From NCBI GenBank assembly GCA_022376925.1, contig JAIOJX010000025.1:98173608-98237607 (forward strand): DNA of 64,000 bases, read 5' to 3'. Positions within the stretch are counted from its first letter, which is position 1. Each line of letters starts with the position of its first letter. Positions 22,926 through 34,966 of this stretch are shown in pieces. This DNA comes from Tragulus kanchil. Lineage: Eukaryota > Chordata > Mammalia > Artiodactyla > Tragulidae. The position numbers were made by a program, and so were the translations under genes. The notes below the pieces were generated by a model. The model made no database searches and had not been told where the DNA came from. It worked only from the letters and a program-made list of their open reading frames with translations.

Positions 22926-23842
22926 TTGTAAGGAAAGAAGCAATGATTTGTAATTTCAGAAAGATGTTTTGGTTTCTTTTGTACTGGGATATATTCGTTT
23001 GGATACCCCACACCTTAAAATTACTTAAACATAATAAACTATGTAAATCTACCAAATCTGCATAATCTTTTACAGTGAACAGTTTTCATGTATAGAATTT
23101 GATTCTCAAAAGAGCTTAATAATAAAAGCCAATAATTCTTATAATACTTTTAATAGATGAGGAAAATGACTCCAATACATAAGAGTAAACATCTTGAAAG
23201 CAAGGTCCATATCACTTTGATATTAGTCTCCTGAAACTTAGCAATGTGAAGCATGTTTAAGAAATGTTAAATTAGTAGACTGGGTTTGCGTGTAACTTGT
23301 ATATGGTTGAACCAGAGATCAGACAGAGTCATATGATTGTAAAACAAAGAAAAAAGGTTTCCTGTGGAGCATTCTCAATAAAGTCTTGTTGTACACGAGG
23401 AAAATGCTTCAACGTCTTAGCCCCCATTGTCTTCTGTGGTGTTTTATTGATAGAAAAGGACAATAAAAATAGAGGAAAAAAGGAAATGGATCTTACAGCA
23501 GAAAATGAATAAAAGTTATTTTCCAGGGCTTAAAGAACAATACCAGAGCATGCCTTTAACGTTTTTGGTCACGTACCATGTCATTTGAATAAAGCAGGGC
23601 CACATGGGAAAAAGATAGCTAAACTGAGTGCAGTTGATCCATAGTATGTGTTCGGTAAATGCCTGGTGAATGAAAGATGGTCAGTGAAAGATGAAGCAAT
23701 ATTAAGTTACATCTCATCTCAGAGTTCCACTCTGCACCTGCAGAGATCTTCGAGAAGCTGCTGGCCTAACTGGTACCAGCCTTGGAAAGGCATGGTGTCT
23801 AGATGGGGAAAGACAAGAAGATCCATAGCAGAAGGTCTCCAA

Positions 23843-24024
23843 TTTAATGGGTTGTATCTGAAATACATAGAGGGCTTGTTAAAACACAGTTGGCTAAACC
23901 CCATCCCCATAGTTTCTAATTCATTAGGTCTCAGTTGGGGTCCACAAGTCTGTATCTCTAAGTGCCCAGGTGGTCAGGTGGTGCTGATGGTACTTATCCA
24001 AGAGCCACATTTTTAGAACCACTA
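23843..24024 (+). mobile_element. MER5A-like element, second copy
   Basis: Same element as 22745-22925, carried by doublet 6; not an independent insertion. Confidence 0.88.
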
Positions 24025-24556
24025 TTGTAAGGAAAGAAGCAATGATTTGTAATTTCAGAAAGATGTTTTGGTTTCTTTTGTACTGGGATATATTCGTTTG
24101 GATACCCCACACCTTAAAATTACTTAAACATAATAAACTATGTAAATCTACCAAATCTGCATAATCTTTTACAGTGAACAGTTTTCATGTATAGAATTTG
24201 ATTCTCAAAAGAGCTTAATAATAAAAGCCAATAATTCTTATAATACTTTTAATAGATGAGGAAAAATGACTCCAATGACATAAGAGTAAACATCTTGAAA
24301 GCAAGGTCCATATCACTTTGATATTAGTCTCCCTGAAACTTAGCAATGTGAAGCATGTTTAAGAAATGTTAAATTAGTAGACTGGGTTTGCGTGTAACTT
24401 GTATATGGTTGAACCAGAGATCAGACAGAGTCATATGATTCCAAATTTGGTGCCCTTTCTAATTTTATATATTACTGTCATAGCAGGGTATCTCTTCCCC
24501 TAATTCCCCTTCTATTAGAATGAAGAGGAATTAATTGGCAGCCACAGAAAAAAGCC

Positions 24557-24778
24557 TCTTCCCAAGTGGCGCTAGTGGTAAAGCACCTGTCTGGTGATGC
24601 AGGACACGTAAGAGACACTGGTTCAATTCCTGGGTTGGGAAGATTCCCTGAAGGAGGGCATGGCAACCCACTCCAATATTCTTGTCTAGAAAATGCCAAG
24701 GACAGAGGAGCCTGGTGGGCTACAGTTCAGAGGGTTGCAAAGAGTAGGACACAGCTGAAGTGACCTAGCACACACACA
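24557..24778 (+). mobile_element. Bov-tA SINE
   Basis: Head 'tcttcccaagtggcgctagt', B-box-like 'gttcaattcctgggttgg', BovA body 'actccaatattcttgtctag', (CA)n tail. Flanked by cacagaaaaaagcc and cacagaaaaagcca, a target duplication with one indel. Second copy at about 25701-25921. Confidence 0.9.
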
Positions 24779-25700
24779 CAGAAAAAGCCACAGACTATAA
24801 GGAATTTAAAAGTAGAGACGATGGCATCTTCCTCTCCTTTTGCATAGGACAATGTCTGACATATAGTAGGCACACCATCCGCAACTTGGGAATTGAATCG
24901 TGTCTCTGTGTTTCCCGCCAGATACAAAATCATGACGGTATATATTTGCCATCCTAGAATTGCTGGCGGGCCTCAAGCTTGTGAAATAAGGTCCAGGGAA
25001 ACCACAAGCCGTGGAGGAGAGCCACTTGGGGTTTGGGCCATATGGTTCTGGCTTCTCCTCGTGGGAGGTAAGCACTCTCTTTAGACAAAAAGCTTGGGAG
25101 GGTGCCTGCCAAGTCTGATAACTGGCAGCTCCAGACTGCAACCCTTGAGCTTGTTCTGCTAAGCTTCCAAGTCCCCAAATGTGTTTCAATCAAGGGGAAA
25201 ACTGCTGAACTGAAATAGATTTCCCCATTCCTGTGAGGGAACAAGGCAAGCCTTAATTTTGACTTCTAAGCAGAGTCCCAGAGGGAGTATGCCTAATTAG
25301 ACCAAAGATCAACCTCCTTCATATCTTTTACAGTGAACAGTTTTTGAAAATTACTCAAAAGAGCTTAATAAAAGCCAATAATTCTTATAATACTTTTAAT
25401 AGATGAGGAAAATGACTCAATACATAAGAGTAAACATCTTGAAAGCAAGGTCCATATCACTTTGATATTAGTCTCCCTGAAACTTAGCAATGTGAAGCAT
25501 GTTTAAGAAATGTTAAATTAGTAGACTGGGTTTGCGTGTAACTTGTATATGGTTGAACCAGAGATCAGACAGAGTCATATGATTCCAAATTTGGTGCCCT
25601 TTCTAATTTTATATATTACTGTCATAGCAGGGTATCTCTTCCCCTAATTCCCCTTCTATTAGAATGAAGAGGAATTAATTGGCAGCCACAGAAAAAAGCC

Positions 25701-25921
25701 TCTTCCCAAGTGGCGCTAGTGGTAAAGCACCTGTCTGGTGATGCAGGACACGTAAGAGACACTGGTTCAATTCCTGGGTTGGGAAGATTCCTGAAGGAGG
25801 GCATGGCAACCCACTCCAATATTCTTGTCTAGAAAATGCCAAGGACAGAGGAGCCTGGTGGGCTACAGTTCAGAGGGTTGCAAAGAGTAGGACACAGCTG
25901 AAGTGACCTAGCACACACACA
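25701..25921 (+). mobile_element. Bov-tA SINE, second copy
   Basis: Same insertion as 24557-24778, doubled by doublet 7, with one C fewer in 'attccctgaag'. Confidence 0.9.
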
Positions 25922-26467
25922 CAGAAAAAGCCACAGACTATAAGGAATTTAAAAGTAGAGACGATGGCATCTTCCTCTCCTTTTGCATAGGACAATGTCT
26001 GACATATAGTAGGCACACCATCCGCAACTTGGGAATTGAATCGTGTCTCTGTGTTTCCCGCCAGATACAAAATCATGACGGTATATATTTGCCATCCTAG
26101 AATTGCTGGCGGGCCTCAAGCTTGTGAAATAAGGTCCAGGGAAACCACAAGCCGTGGAGGAGAGCCACTTGGGGTTTGGGCCATATGGTTCTGGCTTCTC
26201 CTCGTGGGAGGTAAGCACTCTCTTTTAGACAAAAAAGCTTGGGAGGGGTGCCTGCCAAGTCTGATAACTGGCAGCTCCAGACTGCAACCCTTGAGCTTGT
26301 TCTGCTAAGCTTCCAAGTCCCCAAATGTGTTTCAATCAAGGGAACACTGCTGAACTGAAATGGATTTCCCCATTCCTGTGAGGGAACAAGGCAAGCCTTA
26401 ATTTTGACTTCTAAGCAGAGTCCCAGAGGGAGTATGCCTAATTAGACCAAAGATCAACCTCCTTCAT

Positions 26468-27570
26468 GCCCTGCCAGAGAGGCCCACTCAGTTTCTGTGG
26501 GCCGGTGGCCATAGAATCTGTTTTCTACTCAAAGTGGCCTGGCTTTCCAGAAGGAAAAAAAAGGCGTGTTCTCTTATCCAAATGATTTACAGTGTTAGAA
26601 GACACTTCCTAAATCAGTAATGAACTAAGCTGTGTATTTCTGATATTCTGACAGAAGGAAACAGCTCTCATGAATGCCCTTTTCATCGTATCTATACATT
26701 TCACTGGTTATTTGAATAATTGTATGTTACATAAAAATGTTAGGCCTTCATTACAAATTGTGAGCAACTTTAAAATAACTTCCATAAAATCCAAGTCATT
26801 TGTCTTTGTTTACAAAATTAGATGTAATATTAATACAAGCAACAGTCACCACATATGACTAAAAGTCTGCTGAAAGCATTTTCAGGCTAAGAATTAGATT
26901 ACGCTTTTTTCAATAACTCATACCTTAAATATTCAATTCTTTTTACCAAAAGCAAGACATAATTGTATAAATAGTTTCCTCACAGAGGTTTCAGTGATAA
27001 AGCAGTGTATTTATAAATCAAATGAACATATTCAAACATATTTGTATTATTAAACCCCACACAGTGGAGCTTGCTGGACATCTTTATGTCCTGACCAACT
27101 TAAAAACAAACAAACAAACAAAAAAACCACCCAGTTGCTTCAAGAGAAGGGCCTAAAAGCCTGAGGATTAGAAAGGCAAGCCTCCAGGGGCCAGATGTCT
27201 TGAGCCAGGAGTGGGATAAACAAGAGTGAGTATAGGAAATGAAGGTTAGAGGTGATCTGTAAGAGGCAGATGTAGTTGATACATCATCAAACAAAGAGAA
27301 AAAGAAAAAAAGAAAAGGGGAGAAAAGGAGGGTTGCCAGGGGAACAGTGTCAGAAAGAAGCCAGATGAGAGAAAGATTGCAAGTTTGGAAAAGGGATGGA
27401 CCTGGCATCGAGTCACCCAAGTGGAGTCTGCTGGATGGAGTGACAAATTGTAACTGCTGGATCTTGCCTTTTTTGTGGTCTTAGCTCTTCTGCTATAAAA
27501 AGACAGTACCGTAGACTGTTTCCTGACGTCTACACACATAGCTTTTAGCAAACTCTTGTAAGAGGAGTCT
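26468..27570. other. Unique DNA with A-rich and GA-rich runs
   Basis: No gene seen. An (AAAC)n run is at about 27104-27127 and a purine-rich (GAAA)n tract at about 27294-27330. Minus-strand frames at 27100-27420 and 27246-27551 are pyrimidine/purine-run artefacts. Confidence 0.5.
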
Positions 27571-27574
27571 GATT

Positions 27575-27700
27575 AATGTGACAAATATTTATTAAGCATT
27601 AATATACACCAGACACTGCACTCCACGCTATTTATACATTGTATTCACACTGCTAAATCTCACAACCCAGTGGGGAAGATAAGCACTTAATATTATTTGA
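27575..27700 (-). repeat. MIR relic
   Basis: The text 'acaccagacactgcactcca' and 'aatctcacaacccagtgggg' is a diverged antisense MIR. Confidence 0.6.
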
Positions 27701-27899
27701 ATCCAAGCAAATGCTCTCTGAATTATTAATTGAATGTCTGCCTGTACATGTGTGTCTGCATGTGCAATCAAAGAAACCACTAATGGGAATAATTTCAGAG
27801 AAACATCCTGAAATAATTAATACTACATTAAATATTCAGCACATAGGTCAACCACCAACATTTCTCTAAATTGATCCGACAACACAGGTTAATGTCTAA

Positions 27900-28075
27900 G
27901 AATGACTGAGACTTTGGAGTCAGGGAGTTTGAGTTTCTGTCTTTTTACTATTCCTGGTTAAATAATCTGAACTACTTGAAGTCTCAGTTTTGTCCCCTCT
28001 CATGGATTTGTAAAAATTAGATTAAATGGGGGGCACCTTGAAAGTGTCTATCAAATGCTCACCGTTTGTATAAAA
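27900..28075 (+). repeat. MIR relic
   Basis: The run 'gactttggagtcagggagtt' to 'agtctcagttttgtcccctc' and 'attagattaaatggggggca' follows the sense MIR consensus order. Confidence 0.65.
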
Positions 28076-28552
28076 AGTTTCATTGTCACCTGATGAAATA
28101 ACCAAATACCTTATCCATCCTCTGAATGGTGGAAATGAAAGGCCCTCATCTACTGCTTCCACACTGGGGAGGAGGGGGTCGCGTTCAGAGGAGGGACCTT
28201 CTAATTTCTTCTCCATACTCTGTACACTTACTTCCCAAAGTCCTTTCTTGTGTGACTTCTTTGCCAGGAGTGGAGCATCTTCACCAGTTTGTCCCTGCAA
28301 CAAACACACACACAATTCTGCCGAATGATTTTTTTTTTCCCAGTTTATATATATCACCACTACAATACTTATTCTACAATGTCATCATTGCCTACAAAAC
28401 TGTGATTTTCTGTTAAAGTCCTTCCATATCTGAGGAACAGACAATGTTTTATTAACAGTAACTCCTAGAGCTGGGATTTCATCTCAAGAGAAGGACCAGA
28501 ATCTCTGTGATGTGTTGGAATATGGCCATAGAAGGCAGTTCAACAGGTGTTT
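28076..28552. other. Unique DNA
   Basis: Short frames on both strands overlap here (28022-28360 minus; 28083-28328 and 28126-28416 plus). None has a recognisable domain, and the minus-strand one runs into the MIR. No gene is supported. Confidence 0.5.
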
Positions 28553-28899
28553 ATAAAAGCACCCTGGCGGACTTCCCCTGGTGGTCCAGCAGGTAAGGAC
28601 ACTGCCTTGCCAGTACAAGGGCGCCGGTTCGATCCCTGGCCTGGGAACATCGCTGGACTGATGTGTCCAATTACTGAGCCGAAGCTCTGGCGCGCATGCG
28701 CCCAGGGCTGGCGCTCTGCGACGACAGAGGCCACCGCGATGGGAGGCCCAGAGGAGCTGAAGAACAAAGACGGATGAAAATAGAGAAGTGAAAGACCAAT
28801 GGAAGTGGCCCGCCCATCCCCCTCCCTACCCACCCCCCCATAAAAGATAAGTAAATAAAATAAATGTTTTAAAAAATAAATAAATAAAAGCACCCTGGC
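28553..28899 (+). mobile_element. CHR-related tRNA-Glu SINE, copy d, with perfect TSD
   Basis: The element is 28569-28883, flanked by a perfect 16-bp target duplication ataaaagcaccctggc at 28553-28568 and 28884-28899. Compared with copy b it lacks about 15 bp of the body after 'cctgggaacatcgctgg' but keeps 'aaagacggatgaaaatagag' and the C-rich pre-tail. The tail is (AAAT)n-rich. Retained CpGs suggest a relatively recent insertion. Confidence 0.9.
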
Positions 28900-29073
28900 A
28901 TAATCTCTTCTGTGGGGTGAGGACAGCATTTGCTTCATCAGTTCCACTGAGGCTCATCAAACTCCATGGAAAGATTACCAGCCTTGAGACTCAGACCAAT
29001 CAGTGCGTTTTTCTGTCCTCTTTACTAAAATCAAGCTGACAGTGTCTATCTGGCAGAGTTGTGTTTGCAAAAT

Positions 29074-29140
29074 GAGGAGCCTGGCGAGCTACAGTTCATG
29101 GGGTCACAAGAGTCCAGCACGGCTTAGCAATTAAACCAAC
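29074..29140 (+). mobile_element. BovA-type 3' fragment
   Basis: The text 'gaggagcctggcgagctaca' and 'catggggtcacaagagtcca' is the terminal part of a BovA unit. Repeated at about 30144-30211. Confidence 0.75.
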
Positions 29141-29792
29141 ACCACCATAAAATGAGGCACAGACAGTGGGCACATAGCCTGTATGTGCACTGATGCTTGA
29201 GGGCCCTTTGCAGTCTAACTCCAGACTAAAAATAATTTCTCTCTTGCTTATTCCTCTCACACACCATACGCTGTAGTTACACTTTCCAGGGTAACTTTTA
29301 TGCATCCTCACTTTTCTTAAGGATATTTCTCCGCTTTCCACTGTTTTGTAACCTGGTGGGCTCCTATTCATCCTGAATGGTCCAAAAAAAATGTTACTTC
29401 TTCTCTTTGGCTCTTATTTTTTTGACATTACCCACCAAATCACAGGGGAATTAATCCTAACTTACATTTCTTGTGTTCACATGATATTTTCTTTATTTCT
29501 ATCTTATAATGTAAATCATAATTTTGGACAAATGAATAAAGCGATGGATTCCTAAGTCATAGAAAAGTAGGGTAGAAGTACAGACAGAAAGATACAGACA
29601 GACAGGTATCTCAAGTCACCAAGAGCTCTCTGGGGTCAAGAACAATTTCATATTCCTTATTCATTTTTATTAAATTGGTTTTGGAGCAGTTTTATGTTTA
29701 AAACAGAACTGAATAGAAAGCACACAGTTCATGCATGCCCTCCTGACTCTTCCTAACCCCCCTACCCAGCATTCCCCATTAATGTCATGTGC

Positions 29793-29967
29793 AAGTGAAA
29801 ATGTGAAGTGAAAGTGTTAATCACTCAGTCGTGTCTGACTCTACAATGCCATGGACTGTATGTAACCTGTCAGGCTGCTCTGTCCATGGAATTCTCGGGT
29901 AGGAATACTGGAGGGCCCGGGTATTTGGGTCCCACTTCTGTCAGGATAACTGTTCTGACCTGAACAG
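29793..29967 (-). mobile_element. Bov-tA SINE, truncated and damaged copy
   Basis: Same insertion as 30864-31085 but cut short by the junction of doublet 8, with the last about 60 bp scrambled. Confidence 0.8.
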
Positions 29968-30863
29968 TGGCATAATCTCTTCTGTGGGGTGAGGACAGCA
30001 TTTGCTTCATCAGTTCCACTGAGGCTCATCAAACTCCATGGAAAGATTACCAGCCTTGAGACTCAGACCAATCAGTGCGTTTTCTGTCCTCTTTACTCAA
30101 ATCAAGCTGACAGTGTCTATCTGGCAGAGTTGTGTTTGCAAAATGAGGAGCCTGGCGAGCTACAGTTCATGGGGTCACAAGAGTCCAGCACGGCTTAGCA
30201 ATTAAACCAACACCACCATAAAATGAGGCACAGACAGTGGGCACATAGCCTGTATGTGCACTGATGCTTGAGGGCCCTTTGCAGTCTAACTCCAGACTAA
30301 AAATAATTTCTCTCTTGCTTATTCCTCTCACACACCATACGCTGTAGTTACACTTTCCAGGGTAACTTTTATGCATCCTCACTTTTCTTAAGGATATTTC
30401 TCCGCTTTCCACTGTTTTGTAACCTGGTGGGCTCCTATTCATCCTGAATGGTCCAAAAAAAATGTTACTTCTTCTCTTTGGCTCTTATTTTTTTGACATT
30501 ACCCACCAAATCACAGGGGAATTAATCCTAACTTACATTTCTTGTGTTCACATGATATTTTCTTTATTTCTATCTTATAATGTAAATCATAATTTTGGAC
30601 AAATGAATAAAGCGATGGATTCCTAAGTCATAGAAAAGTAGGGTAGAAGTACAGACAGAAAGATACAGACAGACAGGTATCTCAAGTCACCAAGAGCTCT
30701 CTGGGGTCAAGAACAATTTCATATTCCTTATTCATTTTTATTAAATTGGTTTTGGAGCAGTTTTATGTTTAAAACAGAACTGAATAGAAAGCACACAGTT
30801 CATGCATGCCCTCCTGACTCTTCCTAACCCCCCTACCCAGCATTCCCCATTAATGTCATGTGC

Positions 30864-31085
30864 AAGTGAAAATGTGAAGTGAAAGTGTTAATCACTCAGT
30901 CGTGTCTGACTCTACAATGCCATGGACTGTATGTAACCTGTCAGGCTGCTCTGTCCATGGAATTCTCCGGGTAGGAATACTGGAGTGGGTTGCCTTCTGC
31001 AGGATAACTTTCTGACCCAGGGACTGAACCCAGATCTTCTGCATTGCAGGCAGATTCTTAACTGTCTGACCTACAAGGGAAGCCC
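30864..31085 (-). mobile_element. Bov-tA SINE in the antisense L1
   Basis: Complete reverse-oriented element: BovA end at the left (aagtgaaagtgttaatcact region), tRNA-like head at the right (complement of ctacaagggaagccc). Its other copies are 29793-29967 (broken) and 31901-32122. Confidence 0.88.
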
Positions 31086-31299
31086 AAAAAACTGGATTGC
31101 CAATTATCTGTGGGCACTTGGTTGTTTTCATGTCTTGGCTATTGTAAACAGTGCCACTATGAACACTGGAGTCCATATATCATTTTGAATTAGAGTTTTC
31201 ATCTTTTTCTAATATATACCGCAAATTAAGATAACTGGATTACGTGGTAGCTTTTTTTTCCCCCCCCACAGGTTTTTTTTTTTTTAATCTCCATATTGT

Positions 31300-31482
31300 T
31301 TTCTGTAGTGAAGTGAATAGACAGTATTTGCCACTCAGTCATATTGAAGTCTTTGCAACACCATGGATTTTAGCCTATCAGGGTCCTCTGTCCCTGGGAT
31401 TCTCCATGCCAGAATATTGGAGTGGGTACCATTCCCTTCTCCAAGGAATTGTCCCAACCCAAAGATCTAGCCTGAGTTTATC
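31300..31482 (-). mobile_element. BovA-type SINE in the antisense L1
   Basis: The text 'aacaccatggattttagcct', 'gccagaatattggagtgggt' and 'cattcccttctccaaggaat' is a diverged BovA body. It interrupts the L1 text between 'catattgttttctgtagtg' and 'catagtggctgtaccaattt'. The copy in doublet 9 is at about 32337-32519. Confidence 0.8.
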
Positions 31483-31900
31483 ATAGTGGCTGTACCAATT
31501 TGCACTCCTACCAACAGTGTAGGAGGGTTCCCTTTTCTCCAGACCCTCTTTAGCATGTATTGTTTGTAAACTTCTTGATGATAGCCATTCTGACAGGTGT
31601 GAGGTGTTAGATATCTCATTGTGGTTTGGATTTGCATTTCTCTTAAGAGTTAGAAGTACTCAGCATTTTCTTTGTATGCCTGTTTGCCATCTCTCTGTCT
31701 TCTTTGGAGAATGTCTGTTTAGGTCCTCTGTCCACTTTTAAACTGGGTGTTTGGTGTTTTAATATTGGGTTTATGACCATTTTGAACGTTTTGGAGCAGT
31801 TTTATGTTTAAAACAGAACTGAATAGAAAGCACACAGTTCATGCATGCCCTCCTGACTCTTCCTAACCCCTACCCAGCATTCCCCATTAATGTCATGTGC

Positions 31901-32122
31901 AAGTGAAAATGTGAAGTGAAAGTGTTAATCACTCAGTCGTGTCTGACTCTACAATGCCATGGACTGTATGTAACCTGTCAGGCTGCTCTGTCCATGGAAT
32001 TCTCCGGGTAGGAATACTGGAGTGGGTTGCCTTCTGCAGGATAACTTTCTGACCCAGGGACTGAACCCAGATCTTCTGCATTGCAGGCAGATTCTTAACT
32101 GTCTGACCTACAAGGGAAGCCC
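31901..32122 (-). mobile_element. Bov-tA SINE, further copy
   Basis: Same insertion as 30864-31085, repeated by doublet 9. Confidence 0.88.
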
Positions 32123-32754
32123 AAAAAACTGGATTGCCAATTATCTGTGGGCACTTGGTTGTTTTCATGTCTTGGCTATTGTAAACAGTGCCACTATGAA
32201 CACTGGAGTCCATATATCATTTTGAATTAGAGTTTTCATCTTTTTCTAATATATACCGCAAATTAAGATAACTGGATTACGTGGTAGCTTTTTTTTCCCC
32301 CCCCACAGGTTTTTTTTTTTTTAATCTCCATATTGTTTTCTGTAGTGAAGTGAATAGACAGTATTTGCCACTCAGTCATATTGAAGTCTTTGCAACACCA
32401 TGGATTTTAGCCTATCAGGGTCCTCTGTCCCTGGGATTCTCCATGCCAGAATATTGGAGTGGGTACCATTCCCTTCTCCAAGGAATTGTCCCAACCCAAA
32501 GATCTAGCCTGAGTTTATCATAGTGGCTGTACCAATTTGCACTCCTACCAACAGTGTAGGAGGGTTCCCTTTTCTCCAGACCCTCTTTAGCATGTATTGT
32601 TTGTAAACTTCTTGATGATAGCCATTCTGACAGGTGTGAGGTGTTAGATATCTCATTGTGGTTTGGATTTGCATTTCTCTTAAGAGTTAGAAGTACTCAG
32701 CATTTTCTTTGTATGCCTGTTTGCCATCTCTCTGTCTTCTTTGGAGAATGTCTG

Positions 32755-34966
32755 TTTAGGTCCTCTGTCCACTTTTAAACTGGGTGTTTGGTGTTTTAAT
32801 ATTGGGTTTATGACCATTTTGAACGTTTTGGATATTAACTGTTTGTTCACCTCGTGTATAAATCTTTTCTCTCATTCCCATTCTTTCCATCTTTCTAATG
32901 ATTTCCATTGCTGTTTGCAACAGCTTTTTAGTTTGATCAGGTCTTATTTGCTTATTTTTGGTTGTGTTTATTCTGCCTAAGAGACTGATCTAAGAAAATA
33001 TTGCTATGATTTATGTTAGAGAATGTTTTGCCTGTGTTCTCTATTAGGAGTTTTATGGCATCATGTCTTGTATTTGGACATTTAAATGATTTTGAGTTTA
33101 TTTTTGTATATAGTATGAGGGAGTGTTATAACTTCAATGATTTTTATATCTAGTTGTCTAATATATCACTCATTTTTTAACTGTTTTTTATTGTTGAGTG
33201 TTGAAGAGTTTATATATATATATATACACATATATATATATTTCAGTTAACAATTCCTTATTAGATATGTATTTTACAAAGATTTTCTGCTATCTTGTGA
33301 CTTGTCCTCACTCTCTTAACAGTGTCCTTTGCAAAGCAGAATTTTTTCATTTTAATAAAGTCAAATTTAAGGTTTCTTTCTTTCATGGATCAAGCTTTTC
33401 ATGGTATATCTAATAAGAGTCATCACCAAACACAAGCTCACCTAGATTTTCTGCTATATCATCTCCTGGAAGTTTCATAACTTTCCATTTGATACTTATA
33501 TCTATAATCAATTTGAATTAATTTTTATGAATGGTGTAAGATATATGCCTAGATTTTCTTTTGCATGTGGATATCCAGTTGTTCTAATACTATCTCTTCT
33601 GTATTAGACTGTCATTGCTTCATTGTCAGAAATCAGTTGACAATGCTTATGTGAGTCTATTTTTGGACTGTTCTGTTTCATCAATCTCTTTGTTTCATCT
33701 TTCATCAGTATCACACTGTCTTGATTACTGCAGCTTTAGAGTAAATCTTGAGGTTGGGTAGTATTAGTCCTTTGACTTTGTTTTATTTTTTTTCACTATT
33801 TTGTTGCCCATTCTGGGCATTTTGCCTTTCCATATAAACTTTAGAGTTAGTTTAGGTCCTCTGTCCACTTTTAAACTGGGTGTTTGGTGTTTTAATATTG
33901 GGTTTATGACCATTTTGAACGTTTTGGATATTAACTGTTTGTTCACCTCGTGTATAAATCTTTTCTCTCATTCCCATTCTTTCCATCTTTCTAATGATTT
34001 CCATTGCTGTTTGCAACAGCTTTTTAGTTTGATCAGGTCTTATTTGCTTATTTTTGGTTGTGTTTATTCTGCCTAAGAGACTGATCTAAGAAAATATTGC
34101 TATGATTTATGTTAGAGAATGTTTTGCCTGTGTTCTCTATTAGGAGTTTTATGGCATCATGTCTTGTATTTGGACATTTAAATGATTTTGAGTTTATTTT
34201 TGTATATAGTATGAGGGAGTGTTATAACTTCAATGATTTTTATATCTAGTTGTCTAATATATCACTCATTTTTTAACTGTTTTTTATTGTTGAGTGTTGA
34301 AGAGTTTATATATATATATATATACACATATATATATATATACACATATATATATATTTCAGTTAACAATTCCTTATTAGATATGTATTTTACAAAGATT
34401 TTCTGCTATCTTGTGACTTGTCCTCACTCTCTTAACAGTGTCCTTTGCAAAGCAGAATTTTTTCATTTTAATAAAGTCAAATTTAAGGTTTCTTTCTTTC
34501 ATGGATCAAGCTTTTCATGGTATATCTAATAAGAGTCATCACCAAACACAAGCTCACCTAGATTTTCTGCTATATCATCTCCTGGAAGTTTCATAACTTT
34601 CCATTTGATACTTATATCTATAATCAATTTGAATTAATTTTTATGAATGGTGTAAGATATATGCCTAGATTTTCTTTTGCATGTGGATATCCAGTTGTTC
34701 TAATACTATCTCTTCTGTATTAGACTGTCATTGCTTCATTGTCAGAAATCAGTTGACAATGCTTATGTGAGTCTATTTTTGGACTGTTCTGTTTCATCAA
34801 TCTCTTTGTTTCATCTTTCATCAGTATCACACTGTCTTGATTACTGCAGCTTTAGAGTAAATCTTGAGGTTGGGTAGTATTAGTCCTTTGACTTTGTTTT
34901 ATTTTTTTTCAATATTTTGTTGCCAATTCTGGGCATTTTGCCTTTCCATATAAACTTTAGAGTTAG
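32755..34966. repeat. Direct doublet 10, unit about 1.1 kb
   Basis: Copy 1 is 32755-33850 and copy 2 is 33851-34966, no spacer. Both start tttaggtcctctgtcc. Copy 2 is about 20 bp longer because an AT/ACAT microsatellite (33211-33243 versus 34306-34358) has one extra block. Near the end 'ttcactattttgttgcccat' in copy 1 is 'ttcaatattttgttgccaat' in copy 2. The first about 75 bp are also present in doublet 9. Confidence 0.95.
34306..34358. repeat. AT/ACAT microsatellite, longer allele
   Basis: Blocks of (TA)n separated by ACACA. The counterpart in the first copy (33211-33243) has one block fewer. Confidence 0.85.

Larger units (their letters stand above)
22243..24440. repeat. Direct doublet 6, unit about 1.1 kb
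   Basis: Copy 1 is 22243-23338 and copy 2 is 23339-24440. Both start gtaaaacaaaga, then differ for a few bases at the junction (caggtttcc versus aaaaaggtttcc) before agreeing. Near the far end the copies show single-base insertions ('gaggaaaatg' versus 'gaggaaaaatg', 'tctcctg' versus 'tctccctg'). The last about 280 bp occur a third time at the start of the second unit of doublet 7. Confidence 0.95.
24161..26467. repeat. Direct doublet 7, unit about 1.15 kb
   Basis: Copy 1 is about 24161-25320 and copy 2 about 25321-26467. Copy 2 starts atcttttacagtgaacag and is damaged for its first about 50 bp (about 11 bp lost around 'catgtatagaatttgatt'). Further on, runs differ by one base: 'ctttagac' versus 'cttttagac', 'aaaaagctt' versus 'aaaaaagctt', 'gagggtg' versus 'gaggggtg'. 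Copy 1 starts inside copy 2 of doublet 6, so the two doublets chain. Confidence 0.95.
28898..31027. repeat. Direct doublet 8, unit about 1.07 kb
   Basis: Copy 1 is 28898-29967 and copy 2 is about 29969-31027. Both start ggcataatctcttctgtg. Here the right end of copy 1 is damaged: after 'ggaatactggag' it reads gggcccgggtatttggg where copy 2 has the expected BovA text 'tgggttgccttctgc'. That confines the mismatch to the last about 60 bp before the junction. Confidence 0.94.
30749..32832. repeat. Direct doublet 9, unit about 1.04 kb
   Basis: Copy 1 is 30749-31787 and copy 2 is 31788-32832, with an 8-bp overlap of identity (gttttgga) at the junction. The difference I noticed is 'cccccctaccc' versus 'cccctaccc' near 30830 and 31868. 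Because copy 1 begins inside doublet 8, the segment starting 'gttttggagcagttttatg' occurs three times (about 29677, 30749, 31788). Confidence 0.95.

Noticed and set aside
28022..28360. 112-codon minus-strand frame as a small gene
   Set aside because: Its 3' part runs into a MIR relic, opposite-strand frames of similar length overlap it, and no domain is recognisable.
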